Part shown: piece after piece, positions 39,774 to 52,149 of the stretch
Layout of the letters: each line of letters starts with the position of its first letter
How positions within the stretch are numbered: position 1 is the first letter of the stretch
Assembly: GCA_949361645.1 (NCBI GenBank)
Contig: OX442430.1
Location: 1,721,856-1,785,855 of the forward strand
DNA: 64,000 bases
Direction: 5' to 3'
Origin: Spongilla lacustris
Taxonomy: Eukaryota; Porifera; Demospongiae; Spongillida; Spongillidae
The notes under the pieces: generated by a model
Database searches by the model: none
What the model was told of the DNA's origin: nothing
The model's input: the letters and a program-made list of their open reading frames with translations, nothing else
Position numbers and translations under genes: made by a program

Positions 39774-39974
39774 TTACAAATGTAATGGGTGTAGTTTAAT
39801 TTTGAAGCCCATATTCAAAACTACAGTCCTTGTTTTGCACATGCTCTTCATTTCTTCTTTGTCATCTTCCCACTCTTCACTCATTTCTTCCTCTTTCTCT
39901 TCATTTTCATTTATTGCAGGATCTTCACTCAATGCCTCTTCCAAAAAATGTTGAATGATGGTATTTCTTTTCAT
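39774..39974 (-). CDS. Acidic unrecognised frame near the left end of the transposon
   Basis: A 66-codon minus-strand frame rich in Glu/Asp (NENEEKEEEMSEEWEDD). It could be an exon of a minus-strand transposon gene, but no splice partner was identified. Not recognised. Confidence 0.25.
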   Translation of the reverse strand: MKRNTIIQHFLEEALSEDPAINENEEKEEEMSEEWEDDKEEMKSMCKTRTVVLNMGFKIKLHPLHL

Positions 39975-40061
39975 TATCAGAGCCTGTAATGGTGAATCTG
40001 AAGTTTGAAAGTTTTACTTCAAGTTCATGAAGTAGAGTGCATACAATGTTTCCAGCGTGTC

Positions 40062-40162
<101 letters not shown>

Positions 40163-40164
40163 AT

Positions 40165-40515
40165 TTGAAATTTCAAAGCAGGTAAGCAGGTGCATAAAAG
40201 GTTTCCAGCACATGGTACATAAATAAAACATTTGAAATTTCAAAGCAGATCAGCAACATTAATTACTATTTGTATTAATTGCTGTGCTCAGATTTATGAT
40301 CATGCAAACAATTTCATTTGAAATTTCAAAGCAAACGTTCAAAATACCATTTAAAAATATTTTTAATACATGTAATCTTGAAATTTCAAAACATTCATTT
40401 CACATAATACTCAGATTGCAAGCAGCCGTCTTGAAATTTCAAAGACCCATTTAGAAATTTCAAAGCAGCATCTCAAATATTATTTCAATTGGGTGCTTTG
40501 AAATTTGATTAATGA
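40165..40515. repeat. Scattered GAAATTTCAAAG motifs, left side of the transposon
   Basis: TTTGAAATTTCAAAGCA occurs repeatedly at irregular spacing. This is the same motif that forms the large array at 43855-46500. Its presence near both ends of the element suggests a subterminal repeat. Confidence 0.75.
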
Positions 40516-41137
40516 CTATCCATTCATTTTGAGAGATTTATCTTTCAATGCAACAAAGGACAACCTACAGCCATCCTTTTAATTACCCACATGCTCAACA
40601 TACCAACTGTGTCCTGTGTGCTCAGAATGAAGTCATTTTCTAAGCTTAGGTGTGCTACTAAGTTGCTGTTCAGCTCTGAAAGTGTTCCACTGAACAAGTT
40701 GCAAGCATTTTCTGGAAATGACACTAATTGTGCCCTAAAAGATTTATCTCCAGCCACTGCAAAAATGAATGGTTCAAGTGCTGACCTAAGAATTGGACCT
40801 GTGGGTAATTGTCACCAACTAAAAACTCATTAAAAAAATATATTTCACCACACATTAACTTCTGAAGAGATCCATTTTTTATAGTAAGAAACCTGGACCA
40901 ATAGTTGTAGTTCTTCTAATTCCAAACAAACTCAGCAAGTTTCTCAATTGGAGCAAAGCACACTATGGCAAATGCGCAACAATTGCATGCTGTATTTATT
41001 GTTTGAATCACTCTGCCAGTAATGATTAAAAAAAGGTGATTCTGGTTTGGTGCGAAACTGTACGTAAGAAATAAATAACATCTTAGTATACGCAATATTT
41101 TTGAGGACGAACCATGGCCAGCGATGGTCATTAGCTA

Positions 41138-41419
41138 TCAGGTCACAGCTGTATTTATATGAAGATTAGAGATTGTCTGAAACCCTATTTTATGAGCGGC
41201 TTTTGTAACAGAATCTAAATGCAACTTTCTAGGGCGCACAAGTCTAGCTTCTATAAAGACCCTTACCACAACGTAGTCTTTGCCGTTCTTCTGGTAACCT
41301 TTTACGTCAACTACAGGTCCAACAGGGAGCAATTTGACGTCAACATCAGCCATCATCTGATGTCCATCATTCATCAAAGTCACCTCGTTCGATTCTTTGC
41401 AATATTCCAAGTACCACAT
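41138..41419 (-). CDS. Unrecognised frame in the transposon
   Basis: The 93-codon minus-strand frame starts at an ATG at 41419 (MWYLEYCKESNEVTLMNDG) and ends before 41138. Its start is about 106 bp from the start of the plus-strand exon at 41525, so the pair would be divergent. Composition is protein-like (GPVVDVKGYQKNGKDYVVVR), but no family was recognised. It may be a first exon. Confidence 0.35.
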   Translation of the reverse strand: MWYLEYCKESNEVTLMNDGHQMMADVDVKLLPVGPVVDVKGYQKNGKDYVVVRVFIEARLVRPRKLHLDSVTKAAHKIGFQTISNLHINTAVT

Positions 41420-41524
41420 TTTTGCTTCCGTATATACAGCTGCAATGAATGAAACCTTTTGGCGCGTTTACATGCACAAGCAGCTGACAATTCATTTTGC
41501 CGGTCACGTGAACTAGTCTTCAAA

Positions 41525-41750
41525 TGGCGTACTTGTGCGAAGGAGATAGCGAGTCCGTTAGATTCAGTGACCTTGACACTTCAGATTTAGATTCAATCTT
41601 CAGATTTGGAGGTCAGATTCAGCGACCTAGAGTCTTCAGACGTGGATGATATTTCTGATGCCCGGACTCCTTCAGCTCAGTACACCACTGATTTGATATC
41701 AAGTTCACAGCTTAATAGTCAGAGTGATCAATCGTTGTTCTCACAATCAG
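41525..41750 (+). CDS. Possible first exon of the transposon gene, with a frameshift
   Basis: The ATG at 41525 gives MAYLCEGDSESVRFSDLDTS. A second phase continues as VRFSDLESSDVDDISDARTP up to a GTATGTG donor at about 41751. The repeated VRFSDL(D/E)(T/S)SD shows a short internal duplication that shifts the frame. Connection to the exons at 42598 onward is an inference. Confidence 0.35.
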
Positions 41751-41814
41751 GTATGTGGGGCCTTATTTGTTCATTTCTGCGTATATGTTCCGTACCGATG
41801 ATCAATTTGTCCCG

Positions 41815-42095
41815 TTGATCAACGGGACGCTGGTTGATCAACCGGGCACCCGGTTGATCAACCGAGTACCCAGTTATTCAACCGGGTACCCGGTTGCGTT
41901 ATAACTATCCGGTTGTCTAACGGGACAATATATAGGTTACCCGGTTGTTCAACGGGACTCACCCGGTTGTTCAATGGGGTATCCGGTTGTCTAACGGGAC
42001 AGTATAGTTTACCCGGCTGTTCAACGCGGGACTTACCCGCTTGTTGAACGCGACTTATACCAGGCTGTTCAACAGGACTTATACCCGGTTGCAAT
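41815..42095. repeat. Palindromic minisatellite (GTTGATCAACCGGGTACCCG)
   Basis: Units of roughly 21-28 bp built from TTGATCAACCGGG, GGTACCCGGTTG and TTGTTCAACGGGAC, several of them self-complementary. The stretch could form cruciforms. The minus-strand frame at 41858-42148 (PGISPVEQPGISRVQQ) is an artefact of the repeat. Confidence 0.85.
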
Positions 42096-42255
42096 GGGTG
42101 AATATTTGTGTATAAATTGCATATTGAGGCGACCATATATGGAAACAAAAACTACACCCCCTCACCTCCCTGCCCATGAGTTATAATTCATGAGTCACTG
42201 AAGACCTGAAACAATTACAACACTATAAGAATGCTATCATGGTATATCCTAACAA

Positions 42256-42591
42256 TTACCAGCACATGACTGACAGTTCCAGACAAAAGTTATGAATGAA
42301 TTTCGAGGGAACAGACACACAGGACTTATGAAACCATTCTTTACAGGAGAAACATTGTATCATGGTGCCTTCAGCGATAAGACGGCAAATAAAATAAATA
42401 GAAATGGTTTCTGTGGTGTGTTGCTGTGGGTTTCGGTGACCATGAGTTGGGAACAATGACATGTGTCCAATTTCAAAGCAGTTGATAACGTACTGCCTCA
42501 TTTTTTCTTGGTCAAAATATATTATGGCAGGATCTTGACCAAAATTTAGTGCAGTTGCAAATGCTATTGAGAACAAGCCGCAATCACTTGT
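42256..42591 (-). pseudogene. Ulp1/C48-like cysteine protease end with PHD-like finger
   Basis: The minus strand reads QANTSDCGLFSIAFATAL, the active-site cysteine segment (DCG) of Ulp1-like proteases. NFGQDPAIIYFDQEKMRQY follows, and then a zinc-finger-like end (MIQCFSCKEWFHKSC). The PHD-like finger has lost part of its first cysteine pair and the last pair, because a stop follows at 42256. The upstream part with the catalytic His and Asp is missing: plus-strand exons of another gene begin at 42598. Such protease plus finger modules are common in invertebrate transposons. Probably a truncated remnant. Confidence 0.65.
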
Positions 42592-42597
42592 ATTAGC

Positions 42598-43513
42598 TTG
42601 TTTTTGGACAACACAGCTAGAGAAAATAAAAATCGGTGTGTTCTATCTTTTTTGGCATACTTAGTCCAGATTCAAATCTTTGATGAGGTAGGTACTGTTT
42701 CAGATGCAATCGATTTGTATATAAATACAATATGTATTGTGCATCATAGATTGAACTTGGCTTCCTTATGGTGGGCCATACACATGAGGACATCGATGCT
42801 CTTTTTGGGAACATTGGAAAATGGCTTAAAAGACACAATGCTATCACTGTACCTGGTAAATATTAATAAATGTTTGTGTTGTAGCCATGCATGATTATAG
42901 TATTTGTTTTCAGAGCCTCTTTATGGCTGTAAAGAGTCAAACAAAGAAGCAGTTCCACTGAGAATGTTGATGGATATTAAATCATGGCTTCTTCCTCATA
43001 CAGAAGAACTCCATAATCATTCCAACCCCCATATTTTCTTACTCTATCGTAACAGGGATGGCCATGCTGAAATGAAACATAAACGATGGACTAATGATAA
43101 CTGGGAACCTCGATCTGAAAACCCTGGATTAAAATTGATAAAGGTACGAAACATTTGTATTGATTCAGTAACAATATTGTTCAAATCAATGTATATGATT
43201 ATAATAGTCAAATTTGGATGGTGTTCCTAACCAATTAAGTGCTGCTAAGCAAGATCAGGATGCTCTTGAAATATCTTTAGACATTGTCAAATTCTTGTGC
43301 TTTGATGAAATCCATAGAGATTTGTGGAAGACATTCTTAGTAGAACTTCATGATGGGTTCAATGCACCTAATATTTCTGGAGAAAGGACATCATGGATTC
43401 TTACAGATTTGCAGAGTGTGGTACTACAATCAGACAGCACATCAAATAACACCACAAGTCTACCTATTAAACTGATAGAACGCCATTCTAACTCAGTGAA
43501 AGAAATACCTGAG
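42598..43513 (+). pseudogene. GHTHEDID-motif transposon protein (DUF7869-like), core exons
   Basis: Four exons with GT-AG junctions join in frame: about 42598-42687 (LDNTARENKNRCVLSFLAYL), 42750-42855 (IELGFLMVGHTHEDIDALFG), 42914-43143 and 43208-43513. The DNTxRENKN and GHTHEDID motifs mark a family found in many copies in sponge and cnidarian genomes; I associate it with DUF7869, from memory of the motif. The acidic and His residues recall an RNase H-like nuclease, but that is an inference. Introns are short except the next one, which holds a 2.6-kb satellite. No ATG precedes the first exon in frame. A stop interrupts the last exon at 46704, so this copy is probably inactive. Confidence 0.65.
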
Positions 43514-43854
43514 GTAAACTGCATACTACAACCTCTTAAGTTAAATTTTCATACCACCGATAGGTTTACATTGGTAAAAGGCATACAAAAGGTGCAATAT
43601 AACAGATGAACAGAATGAGCCACATGAAGAAAAGAATGAGGTTAGTATTAACAATGCATGAACATAAGAAAACTAAGCCATATTTGCAGGTTACTGGCAC
43701 AGATGAAAAGATAGACTACCTCAAGGTAAATGTATGTGATAAAAAGGGTATTAGAATTGCAAATTCTCTTCATGGGCGCTTTGAAATTTCAAGTTGTGTT
43801 ATTGGAATTTTAAGGATTTTATGAAAAACAGGAGAATTAAATTTGTTCATTCTT

Positions 43855-46500
43855 TCAAATACATGTTTTATAGCACCCTTTGAAATTTCAAAGCACCATT
43901 ATAAGATAATATTGAAATTTCAAAGCCCCATTTCAAACAGTCTTGAAATGTCAAGCATCTTTTTATCATGTCAAATGATCTTGTTTCAAACCACCCATTT
44001 CACATGATCTTGAAATTTCAAAGCATCATTTTATCACCTTGATATTTCAAAGCACCCATTTAAAATGATCTTGAAAGACTTGTGATGTTGAAGCAACTAG
44101 TTCATTCTTCTTGTAGGCCCCCATATCAAATGATCTTGAAATTTCAATGAAATTTCAAAGCATAAATTTGAAGGCACCCATATGAAATGATATTGAAATT
44201 TCAAGGCACCTTTCAAAGCACCCATTTCAAATGATCGTGATTATTAAGCAATTTTAAATAACCATGAAACTTCTAAGCATCGATTTCTAAACGATCTTGA
44301 AATTTCAAGGCACCAATTCAAAATGATGTTGAAATTAGAAATCATGAATTTCAATTGATCTTGAAATTTCAAGGCACACATATCAAATGATCTTGAAATC
44401 TAAAAGCATCTTTTTATCATCTTGGTATTTCAAAGCACCCATTTCATATAATCTTGAAAGACTTATGTTTTTTAAGCAGCTAGTTCAAATAATCTTGAAA
44501 TTTTAAGGCACCCATTTCAAATGATGCTGAAATTTCAAAGCATCAGTTTCAAATGATCTTGAAATTTCAAGGCACCCATTTCACATAATCGTGAAATTTC
44601 AAAGCATCAAATGATCTTGAAATTTCAAGTTACCCATTTCCAATCATCTTAATATTTCAAGGCACCCATTTCAAACGATCTTGAAATTTCAAAGGATCTT
44701 TATATTGTCTTGGTATTTCAAAGCACCCATTTCAAATGATTTTGAAAGACTTGTGATTTGTAAAAGCACCTAGTTCAAATCATATTGAAATTTCAAGGCA
44801 GAAATTTTAAAGCACCCATTTCAATTTTTTTTATAATTTGAATTCATGTCATATTATCTTGAAATTCCAAATGACCAGTTTCAAATTATCTTTTAAGCAC
44901 CCATTTCAAATAATCATGGCATAAAATCTTGAAATTTCAAAGCACCTGTTTCAAATTTCAAAGCACCGGTTTCAAATTATCTTGAAATTTCAAAGCACCT
45001 GTTTTAAATTATCTTGAAATTTCAAAGCACCGGTTTCAAATTATCTTGAAATTTCAAAGCACCGGTTTCAAATTATCTTGAAATTTCAAAGCACTGGTTT
45101 CAAATTATCTAAAAATTTCAAAGCACTGGATTCAATTATCAGAGAACCGGTGTCAAATTATCTTGAAATTTCAAAGCACCGGTTTCAAATTTCGAAGCAC
45201 CGGTTTCAAATCATCTTGAAATTTCAAAGCATCGGTTTCAAATTATCTTGAAATTTCAAAGCACCGGTTTCAAATTATCAAAAAATTTCAAAGTACTGGT
45301 TTCAAATATCAGAGAACCGGTGTCAAATTATCAAAAAATTTCAAAGCACCGGTTTCAAATCATCTTGAAATTTCAAAGCACCGGTTTCAAATCATCTTGA
45401 AATTTCAAAGCATCGGTTTCAAATTATCTTGAAATTCCAAAGCACCGGTTTCAAATTATCTTGAAATTTCAATGCACCGGTTTCAAATTATCTTGAAATT
45501 TCAAAGCACCGGTTTCAAATTATCTTAAAATTTCAAAGCACTGGTTTCAAATATCAGAGAACCGGCGTCAAATTATCTTGAAATTTCAAAGCACCGGTTT
45601 TAAATCATCTTGAAATTTCAAAGCACCGGTTTCAAATCATCTTGAAGTTTCAAGCATCGGTTTCAAATTATCTTGAAATTTCAAAGCACTGGTTTCAAAT
45701 TACCTTGAAATTTCAAAGCAGTGGTTTCAAATCATCTTGAAATTTCAAAGCACCGGTTTCAAATTATCTAAAAATTTCAAAGCACTGGTTTCAAATATCA
45801 GAGAACCGGTGTCAAATTATCTTGAAATTTCAAAGCACCGGTTTCAAATCATCTTGAAATTTCAAAGCACCGGTTTCAAATCATCTTGAAATTTCAAAGC
45901 ACCGGTTTCAAATCATCTTGAAATTTCAAAGCACCGGTTTCAAATCATCTTGAAATTTCAAAGTATCGGTTTTAAATTATCTTGAAATTTCAAAGTACCG
46001 GTTTCAAATTATCTTGAAATTTCAATGCACCGGTTTCAAATTATCTTGAAATTTCAAAACACCGGTGTCAAATTATCTTGAAATTTTAAAGCACCAGTTT
46101 CAAATTATCTTAAAATTTCAAAGCACCGGTTTCAAATTATCTTGAAATTTCAAAGCATCCATTTCTAATGATCTTGAAATTTCAAGCCACCCATTTGAAT
46201 AATCATTTTGAAACTTCAAAGCACCCATTTGAACATTCATTTATAAATTTCATAGCACCATTTGAATAATCATTTTGAAATTTCAAAGCATCCATTTCAG
46301 GTAATTTTGAAATTTCAAAAGTGATTATTTTTAATCATTTTGAAATTTCAAAAGCATCCATTTCAAACAGAGTTAGATCTAGGATTATTTACAATGCTTT
46401 GAAATTTCAAAATGATTGCTAGTAATTCTAGATCATTGCTTTTGAAATTTCATATATGTTAGAATTTTTTTTCAAACACACGCTATATTTATGCCTTTGA
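43855..46500. repeat. GAAATTTCAAAG satellite, 32-bp unit, inside an intron of the transposon gene
   Basis: The core of the array (about 44935-46160) repeats CTTGAAATTTCAAAGCACCG plus GTTTCAAATTAT, 32 bp. The flanks are older, more diverged units with CACCCATTTCAAATGATCTT. Blocks containing TATCAGAGAACCGGTGTCAA recur every few units, showing higher-order structure. GAAATTTC and ACCGGT are self-complementary, so each unit has two small palindromes. The array lies between exons ending at about 43640 and starting at 46581. Confidence 0.95.
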
Positions 46501-46580
46501 AATTTCAAATTCATGCCTGGAGATTTAAATATTCAATACGAATTTCACTTCCTTATTGATGCCTAACATTTCTCTCATAG

Positions 46581-46740
46581 GGAAAAGAAGTGGCTAAAGT
46601 TGAAAAAGGGCAATTTGTGGCCTTAGGTCTTGATGAATTAAAAGATGAATTGCCACAAATTGCTAGAATTCTGATGATTGAAGAAGATGTTGTGAAAATA
46701 GAGTGATGGGTAGGAACATACAGTGGTACATGGAATCCAT
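46581..46740 (+). pseudogene. C-terminal exon of the GHTHEDID-motif gene, with an in-frame stop
   Basis: After the acceptor CTCTCATAG the frame reads GKEVAKVEKGQFVALGLDEL, then VVKIE, a TGA stop at 46704, and WVGTYSGTWNPW in the same frame. The tryptophan-rich end looks conserved, so the TGA is probably a recent inactivating change. The frame at 46703-46915 is a different phase. Confidence 0.5.
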
Positions 46741-47259
46741 GGACATCAAGTCAGTGGAGCAGACTGCAATAGTACACAGAATTTGTATAGTTCTAGTGAA
46801 TTTAACATTATCTAAGTCTAATAGTCTAGCCAAACATATTGTAGAACAATTGAAGACTATGAAAATTTTGAGTTTATGTAGGCTACATTGGATGTATTTA
46901 TGTTTTATTGTGTGAACTTTAATTATTTTACTTAGCTCTATAACACATTTTGAACAAACAGGATGTATCAGATATCAATTGTTGTAAATTTTTGAAGGTG
47001 TGTTTATACATATAGTATAATTTTCAAGTGGTTGTTAGGCCTCTGTAGAAAAATGGCTTGGGTTTCAATATTACAAACAAGCACTCAAGACATATTGTGA
47101 AGAAATTAGATAATCTTTGTTATGTGAAATACTAGTATTTGGATAGTATCATGGAATAATGAAAGAAAATTCAAGATTTATGTTATTTCTTGAATGAAAT
47201 TGACCATTAAGGATTAAATATACGAAATGGGAAATTCCACAGTAACTTGGGAAGTGATT

Positions 47260-48980
47260 TACCGGGGTAAGTAACGGTCATGAAACGATTTAAAAAAGAA
47301 CTAGAATTCACGATAATAGCAATCTATTCTTACCTAAACCAGTGATATACTGCTACGAATCGTCGATATCAATCCTCAAGCCGCGCCAGTATAGCAATGT
47401 CAACTTTCTCGCTTCTCTTTCCATGCTCCAGAGGGTGAAAACACTATGTATAGAATTGCTCAATAACTTTTATGCCCATACCATAGTAAGGCTTCTATAG
47501 TATAATAAAGTACACGAATAGCGAGCCTTAATTAGCACCTTGCACCAACACAGTTTATCCCGCCCATGATTCAGGAATATAATAGGCCTATACAGGGAAC
47601 AGTAGAAGGAAAGATTGGAGTTCAGTGATCCACTCCAACAGTATGACTGTCAGTTCAGTTGCATCAATATCCTACCTGACAGATACTAGCAGATACTACA
47701 GTGGTATTAGGACGTGCAAGCGATGTTGGCTAAATCTAGTGTACGGCTACAAAATGAAGAATGAAATCCCACTTATGCCAACTTGATGTACACACATGTA
47801 TATGTGCTATGAAAGTTTGCGACATGAACCATCGTAATTGCTGGCTAGCATGCAGTCATGTACTGATACACATATGTTGCGCTCACAGACAAACTGCATA
47901 AAAGATGAGAGAAACAAGATGGTTATCAGTGTATGAATTGTATTAAGCATAGCATTTGTCAAATATTACATGTATACAGACCTTATATATTTAACTTGCT
48001 AAATGTAGGTCTGTATATAATATTTGATAATTGCGATAATATCCGAAATCCCTTATTTACTAAATTGGTGCCTACTTCACCAATTTAAAACCACGTGCAT
48101 GCGCGTCACGTAAGACTGAGAACAAGAAGGCCGTGGAATGGTAGGTTATGTTTTGAATGTCTGAGACTGAGCACTCATTGTTGTACTTAAAAGGTAGCAC
48201 TGTTGTTTTCTTTTCCAGTGCATGTGTCAGTATAGTAAGAAATCACATTGTACTCCATGCAGGAATAGAAAAGATGTGAAGGAACGCTGAAGTGGGTACA
48301 GTCGTATCAAAAGGACAGGACGTACCCTGCATGCATGCATTATGCGCTGCTACACAGAGTCAGAGAAGTGGCTGATACGAAAGCGTTCGACAGACTTCTC
48401 GCTAAGCCATGACGATGTTCTGCTGTATGTGGGAGGGAAGAACGAAGATGCAAGAGTGGTGCTTTTAACAGAAGATAGAACAAAGGCATTTTAGTAGTAT
48501 CACGCGTCCAAAAGTGGAGGCCATCAGGGAAGAGACCGCACCGAAGAAAAATTGAGGCACTATAGTATACTGGTCGCACATGCATCTGGACATACGTCGT
48601 TGGGTAAGTGCATGCATGCATACATATACCATCAATACAAACACATCATGCACACGCACTGCATACATGTACATGTATTCTGTGCATGTACATGCATTAT
48701 AAGTCGCTTGTGTAATATATGCACCTCGTGCACCTTGGCCAGTGTTAGGTGTGCAATTTTATGTGTTGTATTCAAAATGATAATTTTTACATATGTGTAC
48801 ACAATATGCGCAACACCATTTGTTTGCAAGGTTGTATTATACCACATTAAGTCCAAGAATGTCATGTTGAAATTTTCTTACCTGATCAGTGAGTGTGTAG
48901 CAGAGAATTTGCCTTTGAAATTTACTGTGTGTGTTATTTCACCAGCTTAATGTTGTGATTCTAGACCCACAATATTTAAT
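47260..48980. other. Intergenic region, no supported gene
   Basis: Short unrecognised frames and GCATGCATGCAT stretches only. Confidence 0.45.
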
Positions 48981-48987
48981 TTTACAG

Positions 48988-49690
48988 ACAGACAGTTCTG
49001 AGCTTCGGTCTTGGCTAGCAAAATGGCTTCTTGGTTTTGAAACATTGACGTACATGCAGGTTTTGGATCAGCAACTTGTCTCCATGTGTGAAGGAGTGCA
49101 AAGTGACTTGCCTTATCCTGCAAAGTGTGAGGAGGTATAGTAAACAGTACGCAAAACAATGTATAAAACATGCCAGTAGTTATAATCACTTTTCATTTCA
49201 TATCATTACTTTTATATCATTGTTTTTGGGTTCTCCAAAGCTATACATATAAAGATTTAGTACCCAGTTTTAGACAACCAATTCCAGAAGTGAAGCCGGT
49301 GGAACCCCTGTCAGAGAGGTGCTTCTATACCAAAAAAAAAAAAAAAAGTGGAAGGCATGGAAAATTCCACCCTACATGTATGTCAACAAGTAAGCCAATA
49401 CTGTGTGGATACTAACATTCTTGTCAATTTTGATTTAGTGACATGAAGATTACATTGAAGAATATGCTCTGAAAAGAGGTTTGTTTTCCTACAAAGAATG
49501 CATACAACTTATTCCATATGAACTTTTTATTATCTGAAGGAATTTTTAAGAACAATCTGTCAGTAGACAACGCGAGTCAAAACCATTCTTTAGAACACTT
49601 TTCATGCCAAGAACAGAAGAAAGGAGCACTGCTGCCTCCAATTAAGCATCTAAGAACTTCTGTCTTGTTTTTAAATTGTTTTCATTATAT
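48988..49690 (+). CDS. Exons of an unrecognised gene
   Basis: A likely exon at 48988-49134 (TDSSELRSWLAKWLLGFETL ... LPYPAKCEE) has a TTTTACAG acceptor and a GTATAG donor. A second protein-like stretch from about 49241 reads YKDLVPSFRQPIPEVKPVEP, then a Lys run from an A tract. A third at about 49500-49660 (LLSEGIFKNNLSVDNASQNH) ends at a stop after HLRTSV. Joins between them are uncertain. No family is recognised; it could be a host gene or transposon debris. Confidence 0.3.
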
Positions 49691-50044
49691 AATTTACTCC
49701 TGACTTCTTGTGTTTATATTGCTATCATTATGTCTTGTGTTTAAATTATAAATTAGCTATATATACATTAAACATCTGATGCCGTGAAGAACTTCTGTCT
49801 TTATCTTACATTGCTTTCATTATATAACTGCCAAATTATCAATTAGAACTTCTGTTCTGTGTTGTTTTCATTATAAATTTGTCTGCCTTAACGGTTGCGA
49901 TTTCGGTGAGAATCGTTATCTCTTCTTAATTTTAATTACCAGTGGTTGTCAAACGCTAACGGTTGCGATTTCGGCGAGGATCGACTTCTCTTTTTAATTA
50001 TACACGCTATGATTACCAGTGGTTGTCAAAATCAAATCTCCTTT

Positions 50045-50218
50045 CTGTCAGGGAATTGAGTCCGCCTCCTCCCCCGGACTGTATTCCCTGGATGTACAAT
50101 ATCTTACACGGACCGTGTTCCCTAGGGAGTTGGGTCCGGGGGGGGGACCGTATTCCCTAAGGGAATACGGTCCGCCGGACCGAAAATTGGGCCGGACCGT
50201 ATACCCTATGACACCGGC
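50045..50218. repeat. GGGAATACGGTCC palindromic repeat element, minus orientation
   Basis: This is the reverse complement, in the same internal order, of 37717-37895. It ends CCGTATACCCTATGACACCG, matching the start of that copy. The two copies face each other across about 12 kb that includes the large transposon. Confidence 0.75.
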
Positions 50219-52140
50219 AACCAGGCTAATTGAACTGTCCCAAATCCAAGTCTGCAAGCTTGTAATGTAAAAGACCCAGGCTCACCCCTCTACTAACACA
50301 ACAATAGATAGATAGACCTCACCCCTCTACCAACATGCACAAAAAGCGACAGTGACCTCACCTTTCTACCAACACAAAAAATTATGTTTCGAATTTCTTC
50401 ATTCATTTTCAAAGGCCATCAACTGGTCCTACACATAATTTCTCTCTCTCCTCCAAAATAGAATCAATAATCCTCACTTTAATTTTTTTTTACTCTCCTC
50501 TTCCTCTCCCCTCCCCTTGCAATCTTTCTTCCTTTTCCTCGTTCTCCCCATCCTGCCCTCCCACTCATGTCACCTGCCAACATTGCTTCCTGTGTTTTGA
50601 CCTCGTGGTCACAGAAATAGCTATCTTTATAGAGGGATCACACTCGCATGGAACTGTTGTATATCAAGACTTTCATTCACCACATCTGACACCTCCTGCT
50701 CAACAGATACACACAAGCACACAAATACATGCAAATACACAACATTCTCAACAGAAACATGAAAACACACTCAAACCGAATCGGGGAAAGAAAATACAGA
50801 TTTTGTATATACATTTGTCTTTTCTTGGAATATTGCCATTTTTACCGAATTTGGACGCCATTATGTGGGTTTGGCTTTCTACTAATTCGCAGGCTTCAGG
50901 AAGTCCAGCACATCAGCGGTAATATGAGTTGAACATAGCAAGTGGTTACTTGTGCAAGTGGCACAAATGGTAGTACCAACAACACAAAACACAATACGCG
51001 AGGTTGATGGCTACACCAGCAAATTTTTTAATTGACACCTATTGGTGGATGAGTGATGAGTGACCCTGGTGAGAGCGAGTACCACGAATGCAATTAAAGA
51101 ATATCGAGCTGCCTCTTAGCAAAGAGAAATTCAATGTCAGGCGGCATCTCAACCACTTAATAAGCCTGGTCTCATTTTATAGATAGCAGGGAGGTTAGGC
51201 GCTTACATGTATTATATATAACATGCATATATTGGCTTGAGAATCAAGGGCCCAAGGCCACCGCGTGCCATACACAACCACGCCTGTGTAATGCATGTAT
51301 AGAGTGTGGAAAGATAGATCAGTTTACAAACATCTCAAACGGTGCACCTGAAACTTGAATTTAGCGGGTTCATTTAATAAGTTGTCACAATTAAGGGCTC
51401 CTCGACCATGCCAGTAGTCATGTGGAGACTGCATGGGAGATTTGTTACAGCCTCATTATTATACAGAGTATGAACAGAACCCGCAATTCTAATAAGAGTG
51501 GGCCTCGCCTTACAATAATGCGCGCATGAGAAGATAAATTATGTTTACACAGCATTTCCATTCTGGGTATATGAATCAAAGTCTGTCGGGATATATGGGG
51601 TCACTGTCCGTGCGACCCTCATCGAGAGTTACGGCAGTAACTCTCATATAGGATTTGTGCCGTATCATGAAATCATTAAAAAAACGCGTCCCGCGTATAA
51701 CTCACGAACCAAGAAACGGATAGTGTAGCTCTTTATTGCTATCGATCCACAATAGAAAGACGATCATTTTCATGTTTTGTTCAAGTCGCCAGACCGTTTA
51801 CTTTAAGAGAACAAAAAAGCTCGTGGTTCTCGTTCCCAGACCGTAAATTGTCCATAGTCGTCGTCGTCGTCGTCGTCCTTATGGGTGAGTATAACTCGAG
51901 ATAGGAAAGGTTTTAAAGAGCGCCAGTTACACCAAAAATCGTACAAAAATCTGACAATACATCTTCAGGTATCAGATATATAAATAAAGCATGTAACCAA
52001 TATACGTAATTTCGAGCGCCAAGATATAAGTACGTAATCGCTATATTAAAACAAAACCGTTTCCATGACAATGTTGCAGAATTGTATGATTGGCATGGAA
52101 CAGGTGGGAGTTTCATTTTAGTTTTGGTCACCACGTTTAG
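50219..52140. other. Intergenic region, no supported gene
   Basis: CT-rich and AT-rich stretches, and a small CACCCCTCTAC-type repeat near 50285-50375. A (GTC)7 microsatellite lies at about 51857-51878. No recognisable coding sequence; the frame at 50605-50922 has no domain. Confidence 0.5.
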
Positions 52141-52149
52141 CTAGCGAAG

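Noticed and set aside
43855..46500. Regularly spaced repeats resembling a CRISPR array
   Set aside because: Units are contiguous with no unique spacers, lie in an intron of an animal transposon gene, and drift at the edges as satellites do.
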